A model generated the notes under the pieces. It saw only the letters and a program-made list of their open reading frames with translations, had not been told where the DNA came from and made no database searches. Made by a program: the position numbers and the translations under genes. From Acanthaster planci (lineage: Eukaryota; Echinodermata; Asteroidea; Valvatida; Acanthasteridae), in contig NW_019091411.1 of assembly GCF_001949145.1 (NCBI RefSeq), positions 1,016,328 to 1,080,327 of the forward strand: 64,000 nt of DNA, given 5' to 3'. Position 1 is the stretch's first letter; each line of letters starts with the position of its first letter. Positions 39,601 to 49,180 of the stretch are shown here, one piece after another.

Positions 39601-41654
39601 TTCAACCGATGAGGGGGTGCTCCTGTTCGAGGCAGATTCTTTAATTAAACTCAAAAGCATTCATGAAAACAAGCTGGAAAATAATCGCCTGAACAAAATA
39701 CATGAATCCAAAATTCCAAGTAGCAGTGTGAGGACATATAAACACTGATAGTGCTGACCGATGACAATAAAATTGTGACAATACGATGTTCAAAAAGAAA
39801 AATTGAAATTGCCCACATTTTAGAAATATCAAAATATTATGACATTGCCTATATCGATTTTATGTCGGCAATTTTAACCTCACTAATGTCCATCAACTCA
39901 GCAGAGCTAACCTCATTTTGCTGTAACGTGTACATAAAGTGTCTCAACCTGAAGCTAAATTCTCTTGAGGATTCCAAAAACATATGCAATGCAGGGCACG
40001 AAGTGAAAAACAATTTTGCAGGTGCCATTGTCTTATGTCCATGGTCCAGCTTTTGATAACGACTGCATGGAACAAGCGATTTGCCATAACTGAACTCACG
40101 CTAGCCATGTGTGAGGACATGTCTACGTACATGTAGTACATGTACATGTACATGTGCTTTCAAGCGTACATGTCCATTCTGTGTCTTCTGGTAATATATG
40201 CACACAACATTTGCGGTTATTTGCATGTGGGACAGAAAGATAAACAATGCATAAATTTATTTCACTGTCATAGTAATACATTATAACATCGCCAATTAAA
40301 AATTCAAGCTTTAATTACAAGATTTGCATATGTACCTTACGGATGAATTAAGAACTGGGAAAAAAAAAACACATCTATTTTGTGCGATGATACGTGTACT
40401 TTTGATGTTTGATATTTAGAAAATCCCAACCCGTTTGCAGGAAATGTAATGTTAATGGACAATTTCCACGCAGTTTGCAGTGTGGATGCCACGGGCATTA
40501 AATGGTAATGATGGCAGATTTTCGAGGAAATGATTTGCAGACAATTTTATCAGATGAAGCAAGAATCAAAACAAAGTGTCAGCTATTTTCCAAGCCATAT
40601 CGTTAATGCATTTATGTTTACAGTATTTGAGAGTTATTGAATCATGCACAATGTAAACAACTTTATTAAAATATCGGCAATATCACAGGGCAAAAATAGA
40701 CTACCCCCCCCAAAATTTTTTTAATCAATATTGTCAGTACTATAAGTATTTACATTTTTTCCCCAAACAATTTTACAAACCAAGAGCAGGGATACTCATA
40801 CGTGTACTGTACATGACAGAGACAGCCAAAGAAGTCATGTCGGGGGAAGATACTGTGAGAGTGTGTCGGCATCAACGGGGTAAAGCAAACCGAAATTGAC
40901 AACACTCTCATAATGATTCACTCATCAATGAGTGCCACTGCATCCCCGCTTCTCAACACCAAACAATACCCAAAAAAACCCAGCAACAACAGAGGCGTAG
41001 AAGACCCATCCGCGACCGTCAAATGAACATGGCAAACACTGCTGATAACCAAGTCACACAAGCTCCCATTCTCCGGTCATGGTGGAGGGGGAGCGGGCGT
41101 CGGAGGTGGGTAAAATTCAGAGAGGAGACAGCTTTTTATGGATAGCTTAAGTAGCTGAAATGGATCATTTCAATTTACTGGATGGATTCATCACACGGCT
41201 CTGGGCCAAAATTTCTCCCGCCAGTTTGTTGAATAATGCTCCCAAATGATGTTATCAGGATGCTCAGTCTCATAATCTGTGACACAATCTGTCAGGATTG
41301 TTAAAAGCCTTAGACTTGGAAAAAAACACCACAGACTGTTATGAAGTCTGATATCTTGTTTTCTACAAAACAGGATCTTTTTTCTTTCTTTCTTCCTTTT
41401 TTTTTTAGACAAAGGGGTGGGATTACTACGGATGATGCACCAACATGTCTCTGTGGATCTCACCACTCACACTTTCATGGCATCATTTATGACTGTTTGA
41501 CCTGAGAAACGTTTTGAAAGGGAAGGCAGGAGGGGTCATGGAAAAGAGGTAAGGGATTACAAAAAGATAGCTATATGTACTTTGACATGAATTAAAGAAA
41601 CTCACCTCTTCCAAGTCACTCTCGTCTTCTGATATGCGCAAATCGTCAGCCAAC
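611..41654 (-). CDS. AF4/FMR2 (AFF/Lilliputian) family protein, partial; seven exons
   Basis: The coding sequence joins 41606-41654, 34967-35010, 10496-10643, 7705-8991, 5927-6024, 4338-4859 and 611-677, read on the minus strand. The total is 2215 nt, one leading base plus 738 codons, with no stop. Every junction is GT-AG and phase-consistent (junction phases 0, 2, 0, 0, 2, 2). Family members are nuclear, largely disordered scaffolds that bring P-TEFb, ELL and AF9/ENL together in the super elongation complex to release paused RNA polymerase II. Support comes from the order of family motifs: LADDLRISEDE near residue 1, an SD/SE-rich stretch at 40-80, YNLHDLINKK at 88-97, DTDSSDSDDE at about 319-329, SLIVKLSLSLINRVPG at 441-456, and the start of the C-terminal homology domain at 717-738. 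The N-terminal homology, cyclin T-binding and ELL-binding regions and most of the C-terminal domain are absent from the window. The sequence does not allow assignment to one vertebrate paralogue (AFF1-4); a single pre-duplication orthologue is likely. Confidence 0.9.
678..4337 (-). other. AFF intron f/g, 3.66 kb
   Basis: Non-coding, bounded by the AAAG|GTATGG donor and the ATTACAG acceptor. It contains homopolymer runs: G(9) near 2427, a T(6)G(9) junction near 3431-3445 and a T(9) run near 3772. The overlapping open frames at 2219-2645 on both strands have no family resemblance and atypical composition. I see no second gene. Confidence 0.75.
4338..4859 (-). CDS. AFF exon f: Ser/Gln/Gly low-complexity region up to the C-terminal domain
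   Basis: One base completes Asp, then 173 codons and two bases (AG) of a Ser codon follow. The acceptor is CTCCCCGACAG|C and the donor AAAG|GTATGG. The peptide starts DTVLDRRRPPERRGSTNSV. It then has Ser/Arg tracts, a QQQQQ run, PTKRRKK (a plausible nuclear localisation signal), DSSSCSSCSSGSS and GGGG. The last residues, GMEFEE, together with the split Ser and the next exon align with the conserved F-D/E-D/E start of the AFF C-terminal homology domain. Ser/Lys-rich low complexity just before that domain is typical of the family. CAG/CTG- and GCC/GCT-type codon repeats suggest length variation between individuals. Confidence 0.88.
4860..5926 (-). other. AFF intron e/f, 1.07 kb
   Basis: Non-coding, between the GTAAGT donor and the CCCGACAG acceptor. 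Bases 5344-5370 form a near-palindrome (TGTCA...GACTAGTC...TGACA, with a three-base offset) that includes a CACGTG E-box. The function of that palindrome is unknown. Nothing else stands out. Confidence 0.75.
5927..6024 (-). CDS. AFF exon e (98 nt)
   Basis: It encodes 32 residues beginning NPVKEPLSGCKKPKSESG and ending NEELEH, plus two bases (GA) of an Asp codon. The acceptor is CACCGGACAG|AAT and the donor GA|GTAAGT. It enters in phase 0 as the large exon requires and leaves in phase 2 as the next exon requires. The peptide is Lys/Ser-rich with no recognisable domain, like the KRK/SKK linker after the AF9-binding motif in vertebrate AFFs. An out-of-frame reading of the same bases is a shadow. 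Confidence 0.83.
6025..7704 (-). other. AFF intron d/e, 1.68 kb
   Basis: Non-coding, AT-rich sequence between the GTTTGT donor of the large exon and the GGACAG acceptor. The short open frames here do not resemble proteins, and I see no repeat of note. Confidence 0.75.
7705..8991 (-). CDS. AFF large central exon: disordered basic region and AF9/ENL-binding motif
   Basis: This exon encodes 429 codons, phase 0 at both ends, with acceptor TTTATCTAG|G and donor GAG|GTTTGT. It opens DKPTHKTYNLHDLINKK, which aligns with the NKWQLDNWLNKV element of vertebrate AFFs. A long Lys/Pro/Ser-rich segment follows, with many SP and TP sites (KSPV, EKSP, RTPEKK). Then come the acidic cluster SDTDSSDSDDELE (protein 318-330), DDVLLSMINQPGFG, and PSLIVKLSLSLINRVPG (440-456, bases 7864-7914). 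The last matches the short beta-strand peptide of AF4/AFF4 that binds the C-terminal AHD domain of AF9 and ENL. The exon ends in a KRKQEDLEEE basic/acidic run. Long open frames on the opposite strand here are compositional shadows. The in-frame ATG at 8940 is internal, since the frame runs on upstream to the acceptor. Confidence 0.93.
8992..10495 (-). other. AFF intron c/d, 1.5 kb
   Basis: Non-coding, between the CAG|GTCAGT donor and the TTTATCTAG acceptor. Its first 65 bases in transcript order hold a C-rich stretch, described separately at 10433-10468. The rest is unremarkable AT-rich sequence. Confidence 0.75.
10433..10468 (+). other. G-rich tract (potential G-quadruplex) beside a splice donor
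   Basis: The plus strand has several runs of three or four G with short loops (GGGGTGGG, GTGGG, GAGGG, TGGGG). In the AFF pre-mRNA this is a C-rich tract beginning 28 nt after the exon c donor. Plus-strand DNA could form a G-quadruplex. In RNA the C-rich side could bind poly-C-binding splicing factors. Both roles are inference. Confidence 0.45.
10496..10643 (-). CDS. AFF exon c: Ser/Asp/Glu-rich domain
   Basis: One base completes an Arg codon, followed by 49 codons ending SSPPQ in phase 0. The acceptor is CCTCTGCAG and the donor CAG|GTCAGT. The peptide begins HSGKMDTSRLSDSSSGSSSG and continues with alternating Ser, Asp and Glu (GNDTDSESDASSSDHESSPPQ region). This corresponds to the Ser-rich transactivation region of AFF proteins, a likely casein-kinase-type phosphorylation target by family knowledge. 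The in-frame ATG inside the exon (Met in GKMDT) is not a start: the acceptor and upstream phase explain the exon fully. Confidence 0.88.
12268..12300 (+). other. G-rich tract, potential G-quadruplex
   Basis: Five G runs of three to five bases are separated by short loops (GGGGTGAGGGGG, then GGGGTGAGGGGAGGG). It partly reads as two imperfect copies of GGGGTGAGGGG. It is intronic with no known role. Confidence 0.45.
13191..13218 (+). other. Polypurine G3 repeat, potential G-quadruplex
   Basis: It consists of GGGA/GGGGA/GGAGGGA-type repeats with at least six G runs in 28 bases, deep in the long AFF intron. A strong quadruplex is predicted from the pattern; biological use is unknown. Confidence 0.5.
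15600..15864 (+). mobile_element. Probable 3' end of a non-LTR (LINE-like) retrotransposon
   Basis: T-rich sequence leads into GGGCACCTATGGAAAACAGT, then a segment ending CTCCCCAGGGT, followed by an A-rich tail of TAAA units (AAATAAATAAAATAAA) at 15844-15862. A conserved block of this kind before a (TAAA)n tail is typical of truncated LINE 3' untranslated ends in marine invertebrate genomes; this is from memory of such tails, not from a search. No reverse transcriptase frame is present, so the copy is 5'-truncated or the 5' limit is wrong. The left boundary is a guess. Confidence 0.4.
16508..16601. repeat. Tandem duplication, 47-bp unit, two near-identical copies
   Basis: The unit (an A run, then CACATTTTATAAACTAGACT onward to TGACTTCTG) occurs twice head to tail. 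The only differences are in the flanking A run. The near-identity implies a recent duplication or an assembly artefact. Confidence 0.92.
19175..19356. repeat. Diverged tandem duplication, 91-bp unit, two copies
   Basis: Both units start AGTTAC(A/G)GACTGCTCCA and share TAATTTCACAA, AGTCAGCCTCT and TGATTC/GGATTCAATCT blocks ending near a T run. Divergence of more than 10% shows it is older than the copy at 16508. Confidence 0.85.
22631..23335. mobile_element. Inverted-repeat element (about 99-bp arms, 705 bp), MITE-like
   Basis: The left arm 22631-22729 and the reverse complement of 23238-23335 align over about 98 bases at roughly 80% or better. Both start TGCCCAAACAGTCACTACAT, share AAAAGATTTGATCAC and GTGCACCCTGACC, and end CCCACAATGC. 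The 508-bp interior has no transposase I can recognise. On the minus strand it contains a short basic frame (RHRRGARRRKLKKRSQN region, around 22882-22985) that runs into a GT. No clean target duplication is visible, though the outer flanks share a CTCTAC motif, so the true ends may lie slightly farther out. Confidence 0.6.
25950..26292. repeat. Direct repeat pair, about 80 bp each
   Basis: Copies at 25950-26030 and 26213-26292 share AACTGTGATGGACT, ACACAATTCT and TGGAGGAA(G/A)CCAATTTTT, with about 15% differences and an unrelated 180-bp spacer. They are probably two copies of an unnamed dispersed repeat. Confidence 0.75.
28171..28230 (+). repeat. Polypurine A/G tract
   Basis: Almost pure purine for about 60 bases: A runs broken by GG, GGAGGG and G. 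In the AFF pre-mRNA it is a long polypyrimidine tract deep in the 24-kb intron, without a convincing exon after it. Confidence 0.7.
29249..29525. repeat. Degenerate short repeat cluster
   Basis: Variants of CTCACAAAATCCAACA recur near 29247, 29309, 29381, 29458 and 29502, some preceded by TACCAAA(C/T)CTG. Spacing is 45 to 77 bases, consistent with a decayed minisatellite. Confidence 0.45.
29693..29819. mobile_element. Small inverted-repeat (foldback/MITE-like) element, 127 bp
   Basis: The two ends are imperfect inverted copies: CTAGGGCTGCATCCAAAT inward to CCAGAGCTAGGTCTAG on the left, and the complement of CTAGACCTAG-type sequence through AGCTCTGGAAG to CGGACACGGCCTAGG on the right. The CTAGG at both edges may include a short target duplication. 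No coding capacity. Confidence 0.45.
32649..32667. repeat. (ACATGT)n palindromic tract
   Basis: Three tandem TGTACA/ACATGT units. Similar tracts lie at 30711, 31018, 36459-36477, 40124-40155, 42976 and 56291. The unit is self-complementary, so either strand can fold. Confidence 0.8.
34117..34152. repeat. Short tandem duplication, 20-bp unit
   Basis: CAGCGGGCATTATCA occurs twice, 20 bases apart. No known function. Confidence 0.85.
34967..35010 (-). CDS. AFF exon b (44-nt micro-exon)
   Basis: It encodes PRTSQEDAVEQHSP plus two bases of an Arg codon. The acceptor is TTTGTTTGTCACAG and the donor is AAG|GTGAGT, both close to consensus. Entry phase 0 matches the exit of the upstream exon, and exit phase 2 matches the entry of the next. 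A short Ser/Pro/His/Glu linker occurs at the same place in vertebrate AFF4, between the acidic motif and the Ser-rich domain. The exon is too short to be identified from its peptide alone; the fit of phase, splice sites and position carries the call. Confidence 0.82.
35011..41605 (-). other. AFF intron a/b, 6.6 kb
   Basis: Non-coding between the GAG|GTGAGT donor and the TTTGTCACAG acceptor. It is AT-rich with several ACATGT tracts (36459, 39255, 40124). I saw no family-like exon and no nested gene on either strand. Confidence 0.75.
40124..40155. repeat. Longest ACATGT-type palindromic tract
   Basis: TACGTACATGTAGTACATG followed by two more ACATG units. It is almost fully self-complementary and could extrude a cruciform or form a hairpin in RNA. 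Confidence 0.75.
41606..41654 (-). CDS. AFF exon a (49-nt micro-exon): LxDDLxxSEDE motif
   Basis: After one base that completes a codon from an upstream exon, this encodes LADDLRISEDESDLEE and ends in phase 0. The acceptor has a strong T-rich tract (TTTTTTTCATAG) and the donor is GAG|GTGAGT. The peptide matches the conserved 'DDLKLSSSED'-type acidic motif that in vertebrate AFF proteins follows the ELL-binding region and precedes the Ser-rich domain. It is the most 5' exon I can support. The exon supplying the first two bases of its split codon was not found upstream. Confidence 0.88.
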
Positions 41655-44600
41655 CTATGAAAAAAACAAAATAAAAATTTTATCAAGCACTTTATTAACC
41701 AGTGATTGACATTTAAAATTGCACAAGATAGAAGCAAAGCACTGCATAATTTAGTAGCTTGGGTATTTTGAGAGCTAAATTGAAGCTGATGCTTGTATGC
41801 TTGTTGTAACGACTTCATGAAATCTAACAAGAAATTAACAATGTAGTGAATTGTGTATGCCTCCAATCCTTGAAGAGCTTTAGATACACCTGCTGGGGAA
41901 AATGTTTGCAAGATATTTTGTAAATACTAAATCAACAATTTCAAGGCCACATTTAATTTCAAGCCAACACCTTCCAGAGCAAGAGGTGATACTCCTGATT
42001 ACTTCCTATTTTAACAACTTTGTAATCCAGGCTAGCTACTGCCCCAGGTCACACCTTGGGGCCAATCTCATGGGCACCTGCTGAGTACCAACAATATCTT
42101 AGCAGAAACCGGTTACCATCCAACATTGTGTGTAAATGTGTATACTGCCTCTGACTACTTCCCTGCTGATTACTGCTGACGACATAAATTTGGTAAGAGC
42201 CTTTTCTACTTGGTAATTCCATGAAATTAGGCTCTAGATGGCGACCAGAGGTGTTTATTCCGCCAACGCTAGAAGATGAGCACAGCTGCCTTGCCCACTC
42301 AGTCAACCAACCCTTGGGCAGAAGCCACATTTCTGCTTCATTGGAAACCATCCGGGCAAGGATGGGAAAAGACAAGTAATAGACAAAAGCACAACAAATC
42401 GCCGTGCCCACACAAATGCACTCACACATGAGAGCCCACCCCAACCACACAGAATGAGGTGACATTGTGGATGTCGCGGCCATGGGGAGTCTAGGCAGAG
42501 TACTGAACCAGTGGTGTCATTAAAGAAGCAAACAGTGATATTTGTCAGGATCAATACTCCCCAGTGCATCTGTAGACGTCACTCACGATCAGTCCCTGGT
42601 CCCTGAGGAGAATAACCAATTCTCTAAACTGTTGCTGTCACAGATATATGAAATCAAAACACATGGTGGAGATGGATCCATCTTGGAAACCCCTCAAAGC
42701 TCAAAGCACAAGTATGATTCACAAGCCGAAGCGACAAAAATTAGGAGGAAATGGCCACTGAAAAAAAAAAACTTAAACTTCTTTTTTTTTGGGGGGGGGA
42801 AGGAGAGTTCTTGCATAAATCCAATTACAATAACCTTCTAATAGCACTTTGAATTTTGTGTCCAAACAAGCACATATATGACTTAACCTCTCTGCATGAA
42901 AAATAAAGCGAGGGCTCAGAAGAGCAATCTAAAAGATAGTTATTATGGTCAAGGGAAGCGTCAAACATGTGTGAACATGTACATGTACAGTGTGTTTGTA
43001 CTAGAACACACATTTCGTTCTGGAGGTTCTGTGGGCATTCTGTCGTGGAAAGGCTTACATGTGGCTATCAATATTCATCTGATAACAAAAGGACGTGAGT
43101 TGAATTAACAGACACAATTTGTATTTCAGTATAAAAAGTCCCAATCACTAATGCACTCCTTATTTTTCCCTCAAATTAATGAAAGGTTTGGGTCAGATTG
43201 GATCACTAAAAAAAAAAAGAAACCAACAAACAGCATTTTCCAGGTCAATTTTTTATAAACCAGTGCACTCACACTTCATCATTTGGTCATCTTTTTTCAA
43301 CATATCAGCACGATTATACACTTTCACACAGTTGCTAATTATGCACTGAATTTCACACTTCTATGTGCACTATAGAGGGATTCCAGGCCTGCGCCGGCCC
43401 ACAGCCTGAAATGAAGGCTTGGGAGGACTATAAAGCCTTGTTCAAGCCTAAAATTGGTCCAAAATTTCACATGAAATTCGAAATCAAGCTTTTCCACAAA
43501 AACTGGTATCCCTGACTTTTGGAGTGAACAAAAAAAAAAATGACTTCAAACACCACCATCAACAGAACAGGTCAACTGTTGCCGATGACACTGTGAATGA
43601 AGCATTCCCTTTGTTGACGGACTTAATCACCGGCCAACACTTGGTACTGGCCTGGCAGCATCAACACGGGTGTAAATAACCCAAATAATTGATTGTTCCC
43701 CTGCTGAAGATAATGCCCGCAACCGGTAAACACTGATTCAAGGGGAAGCCACACACCCACACAAACAGGAGTTCAGAAGCCCTAATGCGATCATTGTAAC
43801 AGTATCACGGTATTAATGCAGGACAGGAGATGTGACTGCAATGATGAATGCCTTCTCTCCACCTATTCATGGAGCATGTGCTCAGAGGAAATGGCCAATT
43901 ATGAAGCACAGATGCAACACACAGGTCTGATAACATAAGGTAACATAACTTAAGTCAAACGCTGATCTTCAAAACACTGCCACTTAGCCACAGTTCCTGT
44001 CACTGAATTTGTAAGTCAGCACACCATTCATTTCTACACTTGACTATTTCAATTTAACTGTAAGTACTGCATCAATGTAAAAGAGAAACTTCAAAAATTA
44101 ATGGGGGATATTGGGGATAGAAGACAAATTCAAGAAACGTTCAGCAGCGGGGTCCATAAAAAACAAAAGCAAAAAACTAGGGCTTTCCAGGACTTTTCAT
44201 AGAATGAATAAAGGCATAAATGAGTGAACATTGGACTTGATCTGTTTAAACCACACGCAAAAAAAGAGAGAGGTCCCTGAATGATTATGAGCCAAAACTC
44301 CAATATTATGATGTTGAAAATCATGAAATGAAAAATTCCTGAAAAATGACACCCTGTTGTTCCAAATTGAAAAGGATCTCAAAAGCTAAACTTTTTTATC
44401 AAAAACAAACTGAAAATGCAGACTGTATCACCAATAATCCCAAATTCCCTCTATCCATCACTCTACACAGCCAACATGTTTTTCCATGTCTATAAATAGA
44501 CTCTCAATCAAGCATCCCGGTGGGGGAGGGGAGGAAGGGGGGGTAGAATGAATTCTGAGCAAGATGCCAGGGAGTGCCAAGAGTATGTGAGCAGCAAGTG

Positions 44601-47600
44601 AAGTGGGTAACCACACTCGCAGGTGGGCCGAGCGGCCAGCAATGAAGCAAAGTAAGAAACGGCTGGCGTATGATGAGGGAGGATTACTTGGCCCCTTCAA
44701 AATGCCGAGCAGGAAAATAGATCACGAGATAGCACACAGATTGGAATTTAATCCAGGCTGAGTGGCAAGCGTCGAGCGTGTGGCGCGTACGTGCTCGTTT
44801 ATGGGGGGGGGTTTAGAAACATCTGAAGAGTGGCTTACAGTACGTAATTTATGCTCAGTGCAATGAATGATGTAGGTGAACCACAGAGAAGAAGAGAAAC
44901 AGCACAAAAGGGGTAAACTAAAAATGCCAACATGCACGAAACTTCAATTTCTTCAGTGATATTTATCAGTGGTGTTCATTTTTGAAAGGTTGAAACGCCT
45001 CGCAATACCTACAGGTTGCAACTTTTTTTGTCTGCTTACGTGTCTATTCGGAAAATAAACCCTGGGGACCCCACCAGGGACTGATCGCAAAATGGGCCAA
45101 ACATGCCAGGCAATTCCAGATAAGATGGGACTATAATTTGGGGGTGCAATCAAAATGACAAAAACAAGGCTGTCGTTCGCCAGTGATGAATCCAGCATCG
45201 ACTGATGTAAGAGTTTCCAGTACAGAAATTATTCAGCTCCCATTCAAGAATTCAATCAGAGTGTTGTGTGACTTCTGAGTGAAAAGATTTGATAAATTAC
45301 CACTCTAGTGCATGCAAGGCCAGGGATTCCATTCTGTGTACAAATTGATCATGTTTCATCCCTCTGCTGCCTGCAATTTACTCGTTTTTATTCTCAAGTC
45401 CTTCCTTTCAACCTGCCTTTTAAATGGTCTCTGAAGTAGACTTTTTGAAAATACAAACCTCCTATGTGTACCAGTGTCTCAGTTTTAACCTCATTTTCAA
45501 TTTTGGATTTACTAATGTAAAGGGTACTTTGCTGCCTTTGGGTTTTTTATGCTGACTATTTTCATATTTATGAGCACAACTGTGGTGTCACAATAATGTT
45601 CACACACTGAAGATGAAGAAAAGTTGTTTTTAGCACAATTCATCGCTGCAATACTTTTGTTTCAGTTCTTTACTTTCACTGACCCAGATGTATCTGCCCC
45701 GAGCTGAAGTGCACCCCCAATTGGGGAAAGAAAGACAGGTGGTTACAAGCGGGTTCTTGCCCTTGTTCTGCCTGTACGCAAAGACCTACACGTACATGCC
45801 GCAATAAATTAGTTACGTGTACTCAGCGCGCTCCGCGTCAAACGCGCGTATACTTGCGCCCCTCATGGCATGCCTGTACGGTGAGTATCAAAAAAAAACA
45901 AGCCCTCTTTTGTTCCGCTCGGAGCGGATAGTAGACCAGAGACAACATTTGCCTGGGCTGATGCTCAAGGCACAAAGCGTTATGAATTTTGATTAAAAAT
46001 GAGAGCCATTCCGGCAGCAAATTCAAACAGGGATAGGTCAATATGCTCACTACCAGGTTAAACACCTTGTGATTGTTTGCATTTTGGCCGAGTGATTATT
46101 TAGTTTAAGCATGAGGGACACAGTGTGGCTGCAGTGAAACAACAATTGCTGGTCTCGTTACAGTGGCAAGTTGCCTGGTATTATGGGTAATGACCAATGT
46201 AACACGTACAAGGGAGATGAAAGGCTTTTCAGTGCTGTAAATGAAGCATGTTTGATAAGCTGGGGGGGGAGGTGATCGGGAAAGAGGCCTATTCAGGGTG
46301 AGTGTAGTGGCTGGGGGGTGTCTTGTTTGGGTTTCTAAACTCCTCCCTGGTGAATAGACTGCTTGATTGTCCCCTACGTTGTTCCTGACAGGGAGGGGAT
46401 TATGTCGCAAACAGCAGATGATGCGATTTGTTACAACGCAATGACATTCCCTGATTTATAAGATCACGAACATGGACACACCTGCACTGGCTGGATGTGT
46501 CAAGGCAAAAAATCCTTCTTGGATTCCTTCCCAATCCAAGGTCATGCACAAAAGTGATATTAAGGCAGGAGAATTCACATTAAAGACCCAATAATGCCTT
46601 CAAGTACAATCCTTTGTCTCCTAATCTAGCAGTTATTAGAGGAGACGTAGAATGCGACATTTACAGGCATGCAACTTGGACTCTGACCCAAAAAAGAGGA
46701 AATTCCAATCTGTACAAAGCTTTGTACAATGTTTTTCATTTTTCAATGGCATGAGTGTGGAGTAAAAAATGAGGAAATCAGCTGATTTGAGGAAAAGTTG
46801 CATGCCTGCACTTACATCCTGGTAGCTGCTAATTACTCACAACAGTATAATAAAATGAATGGATTTCTCTAGTGTTTTCTCATTTTGTTTTTGCTAAAAG
46901 TTATTTATACCAAAGACTGTACAAATTGCACGAATTACAGTCAATCAACCAACCAACCAAACAACCTAAAACCAAGCTTGCTCCTTAACAGAGCAATGTG
47001 ATAAAAATTGTAGGCTCCCAGATCTTGAAATCATCATCATCAGTGCTGCATAACTGCATCTGATTACGGAGGCCTGGCCTTGACATTACAGTCCAACCCC
47101 AATAATCACAGCTAGCAGCCAAAACAACAGACTGTGCCCAGGGACTCACTGCGCTCAGTGGCCTGTGCAATTGTCGGCTTGGGAAGTCTGCTGTCTGCCG
47201 TTAATTGGAGCAAAAAAAAAAGACACGGGGTATACATGATTAAACTTAAAGGCATGGGGGAAATAAAAAAATCAATGGACCATCAGTTGAAAGGGGAAAC
47301 TGCTAACATTGCTGCTCAACTGTGAAAAAAAAAGCACAACCTATATATTGAAATGACAAGAAAGAACATGTTTTCTACAGCCACTGCAAGGAACTACAAA
47401 TGAATTAGGAATAAACCTGAGCTTTGGTGATAATCATCTAACAAAAAGTTCATTGAGACTGAGTGAATATTCAATTTTGACAAATCTGACTGTGATTTCC
47501 TGATTGCTTAATAAATTTCACCATATGACTAGGCCATGAGCCTTACGCAGTCATTGGTCATTGATGCAGTGTCAATCGAGTTCAGCGCCGACTAAAAATG

Positions 47601-49180
47601 AAATTGAGATGAAATGTGACCCACCATCCCAAAACCAGGCTGAAGTGGGTATTTGTTATGTTCGACAATTCCTCTCCTTCAGCTTTTTTTTTAACTCTTT
47701 AAGGTGATCCATGTTAAAACAAAATTCTGTCTGCAGACTGTAGTAAGCTTCTTACGGGTAGTAATAGCTGTAAAACTCCCAATGAAAATCTGAACAGTGG
47801 AAGTTCCACTACTTCAGGGTTCTGAAGTTACCTACTTCAGCCTGATTTGGGGATGGTGGATAACAAATTCATCCAAAAAAATACAAATGAAAATTTTGTC
47901 CCTGGCATGTAAGCGGAAGCTCTTTTAAGACTACTGATCCTGTGGTTTTTGGTCGGCTCTTAAAAAGACGGGAACTATTTCAAGCAATTCTAGCACATGC
48001 TCCAGTGTATCCCATTTCATCAGATTTCCACATTTTGCACTGCCATTTTATGGTTATTTTGGTGACTTATACGAATGCTAATGTGAATTTGCACATTTAA
48101 AGCAGAAGTATGATGTCATCCGTGGCAGAAAAGTTAGTGTAAAAGCCACCTCTGCAAGACAAATTTCCCAGAATTTTGCTGCCATAAAGGCTGGGTTTTT
48201 TTTTTTTTTTAACTTGTTTCAATTCACAGCAGAAATAACAGAGCCGGTGAGAAAGGCTTTCCCACAAAGAGCAATTGTATTTCAATTGAGTAAATTTAGA
48301 TTTCACAATACGAACAGAAAATCCCCAAACCGAACAGCGTCCTTCCTGTAATGACACCATACGAACAGTGCCCCTGTTCAGCAGGAAAAGCATGGACAAG
48401 CTTCAATGTCAAAAAAGTTGGTGTAAACCTAAAAGGTCTATCTGATGCCTTCCTTAAAAAACAATGTTCCCAAGTAAAGTCACATCATAGACTCTTATAT
48501 GGTTGGCATTTATAAAACCATCCTTGCAGGTAGCGTTAGTAATTCCATTTGATTTAAATTACTATTTCTAGACAGAATTGCAACACTTCGCAGAATGTTT
48601 CAGAAGACATCCACCATCTTTTGTCAACCGATTTACCACTGACTGCCTGCATATGACATTCCATGTGTGTTACCATGGGATGAGAAGAACGAGTAAGCTT
48701 CCACCATCACTCATACATGTACAAATGCACTTTTGCACATCAGCCACTTATCGGAAAAGTGATGCTGAAATGGCTAATGTAGCCGATTTTTTCCCCTGGG
48801 ATCTTCAATTAGGAGTGTACTGTATTTACCAGTCCATCTGTTCTGAACCAAGGTGGATAGGGGACAGATAATTTAGGCTGACTGCAACACACCAATAAGT
48901 CCAATCTGAAAATGGTTGTAATCAGACGGCTTTATTGACAGATGCAGTGACCACTTTATCACATATTGCATCGCATTGCACACACTAATAATTCAGTTTT
49001 ATCCTGAACTATGAGACAAAGCAGAAAGATTGTTTCAGGGGCCGACTGCAATATAAGCCAAAGCGGGAATGGTTGCTGTCACAAGACCTCATTGACAAAT
49101 GGAATGATGTGGATTACTGCACACTGCATGGCAAACACTCGTTAGTTTCAGTTATATATCACAGTGATGGCGGTTATTGC
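41655..49180 (-). other. Non-coding, probably 5' intron of the AFF gene
   Basis: Upstream of the first recognisable exon. I looked for exons carrying AFF N-terminal motifs (the ERERRNQE helix, PLF-EPYK, the ELL-binding region) and saw none. Open frames up to about 140 codons (42049-42483, 46105-46410) are low in protein-like character. The stretch contains a T(9)G(9) junction at 42782-42799 and a CpG-rich spot near 45827-45850. Confidence 0.6.

Noticed and set aside
42049-42483. 144-codon minus-strand open frame
   Set aside because: Cys/Trp-rich, no recognisable domain, no continuity in phase with the AFF exons.
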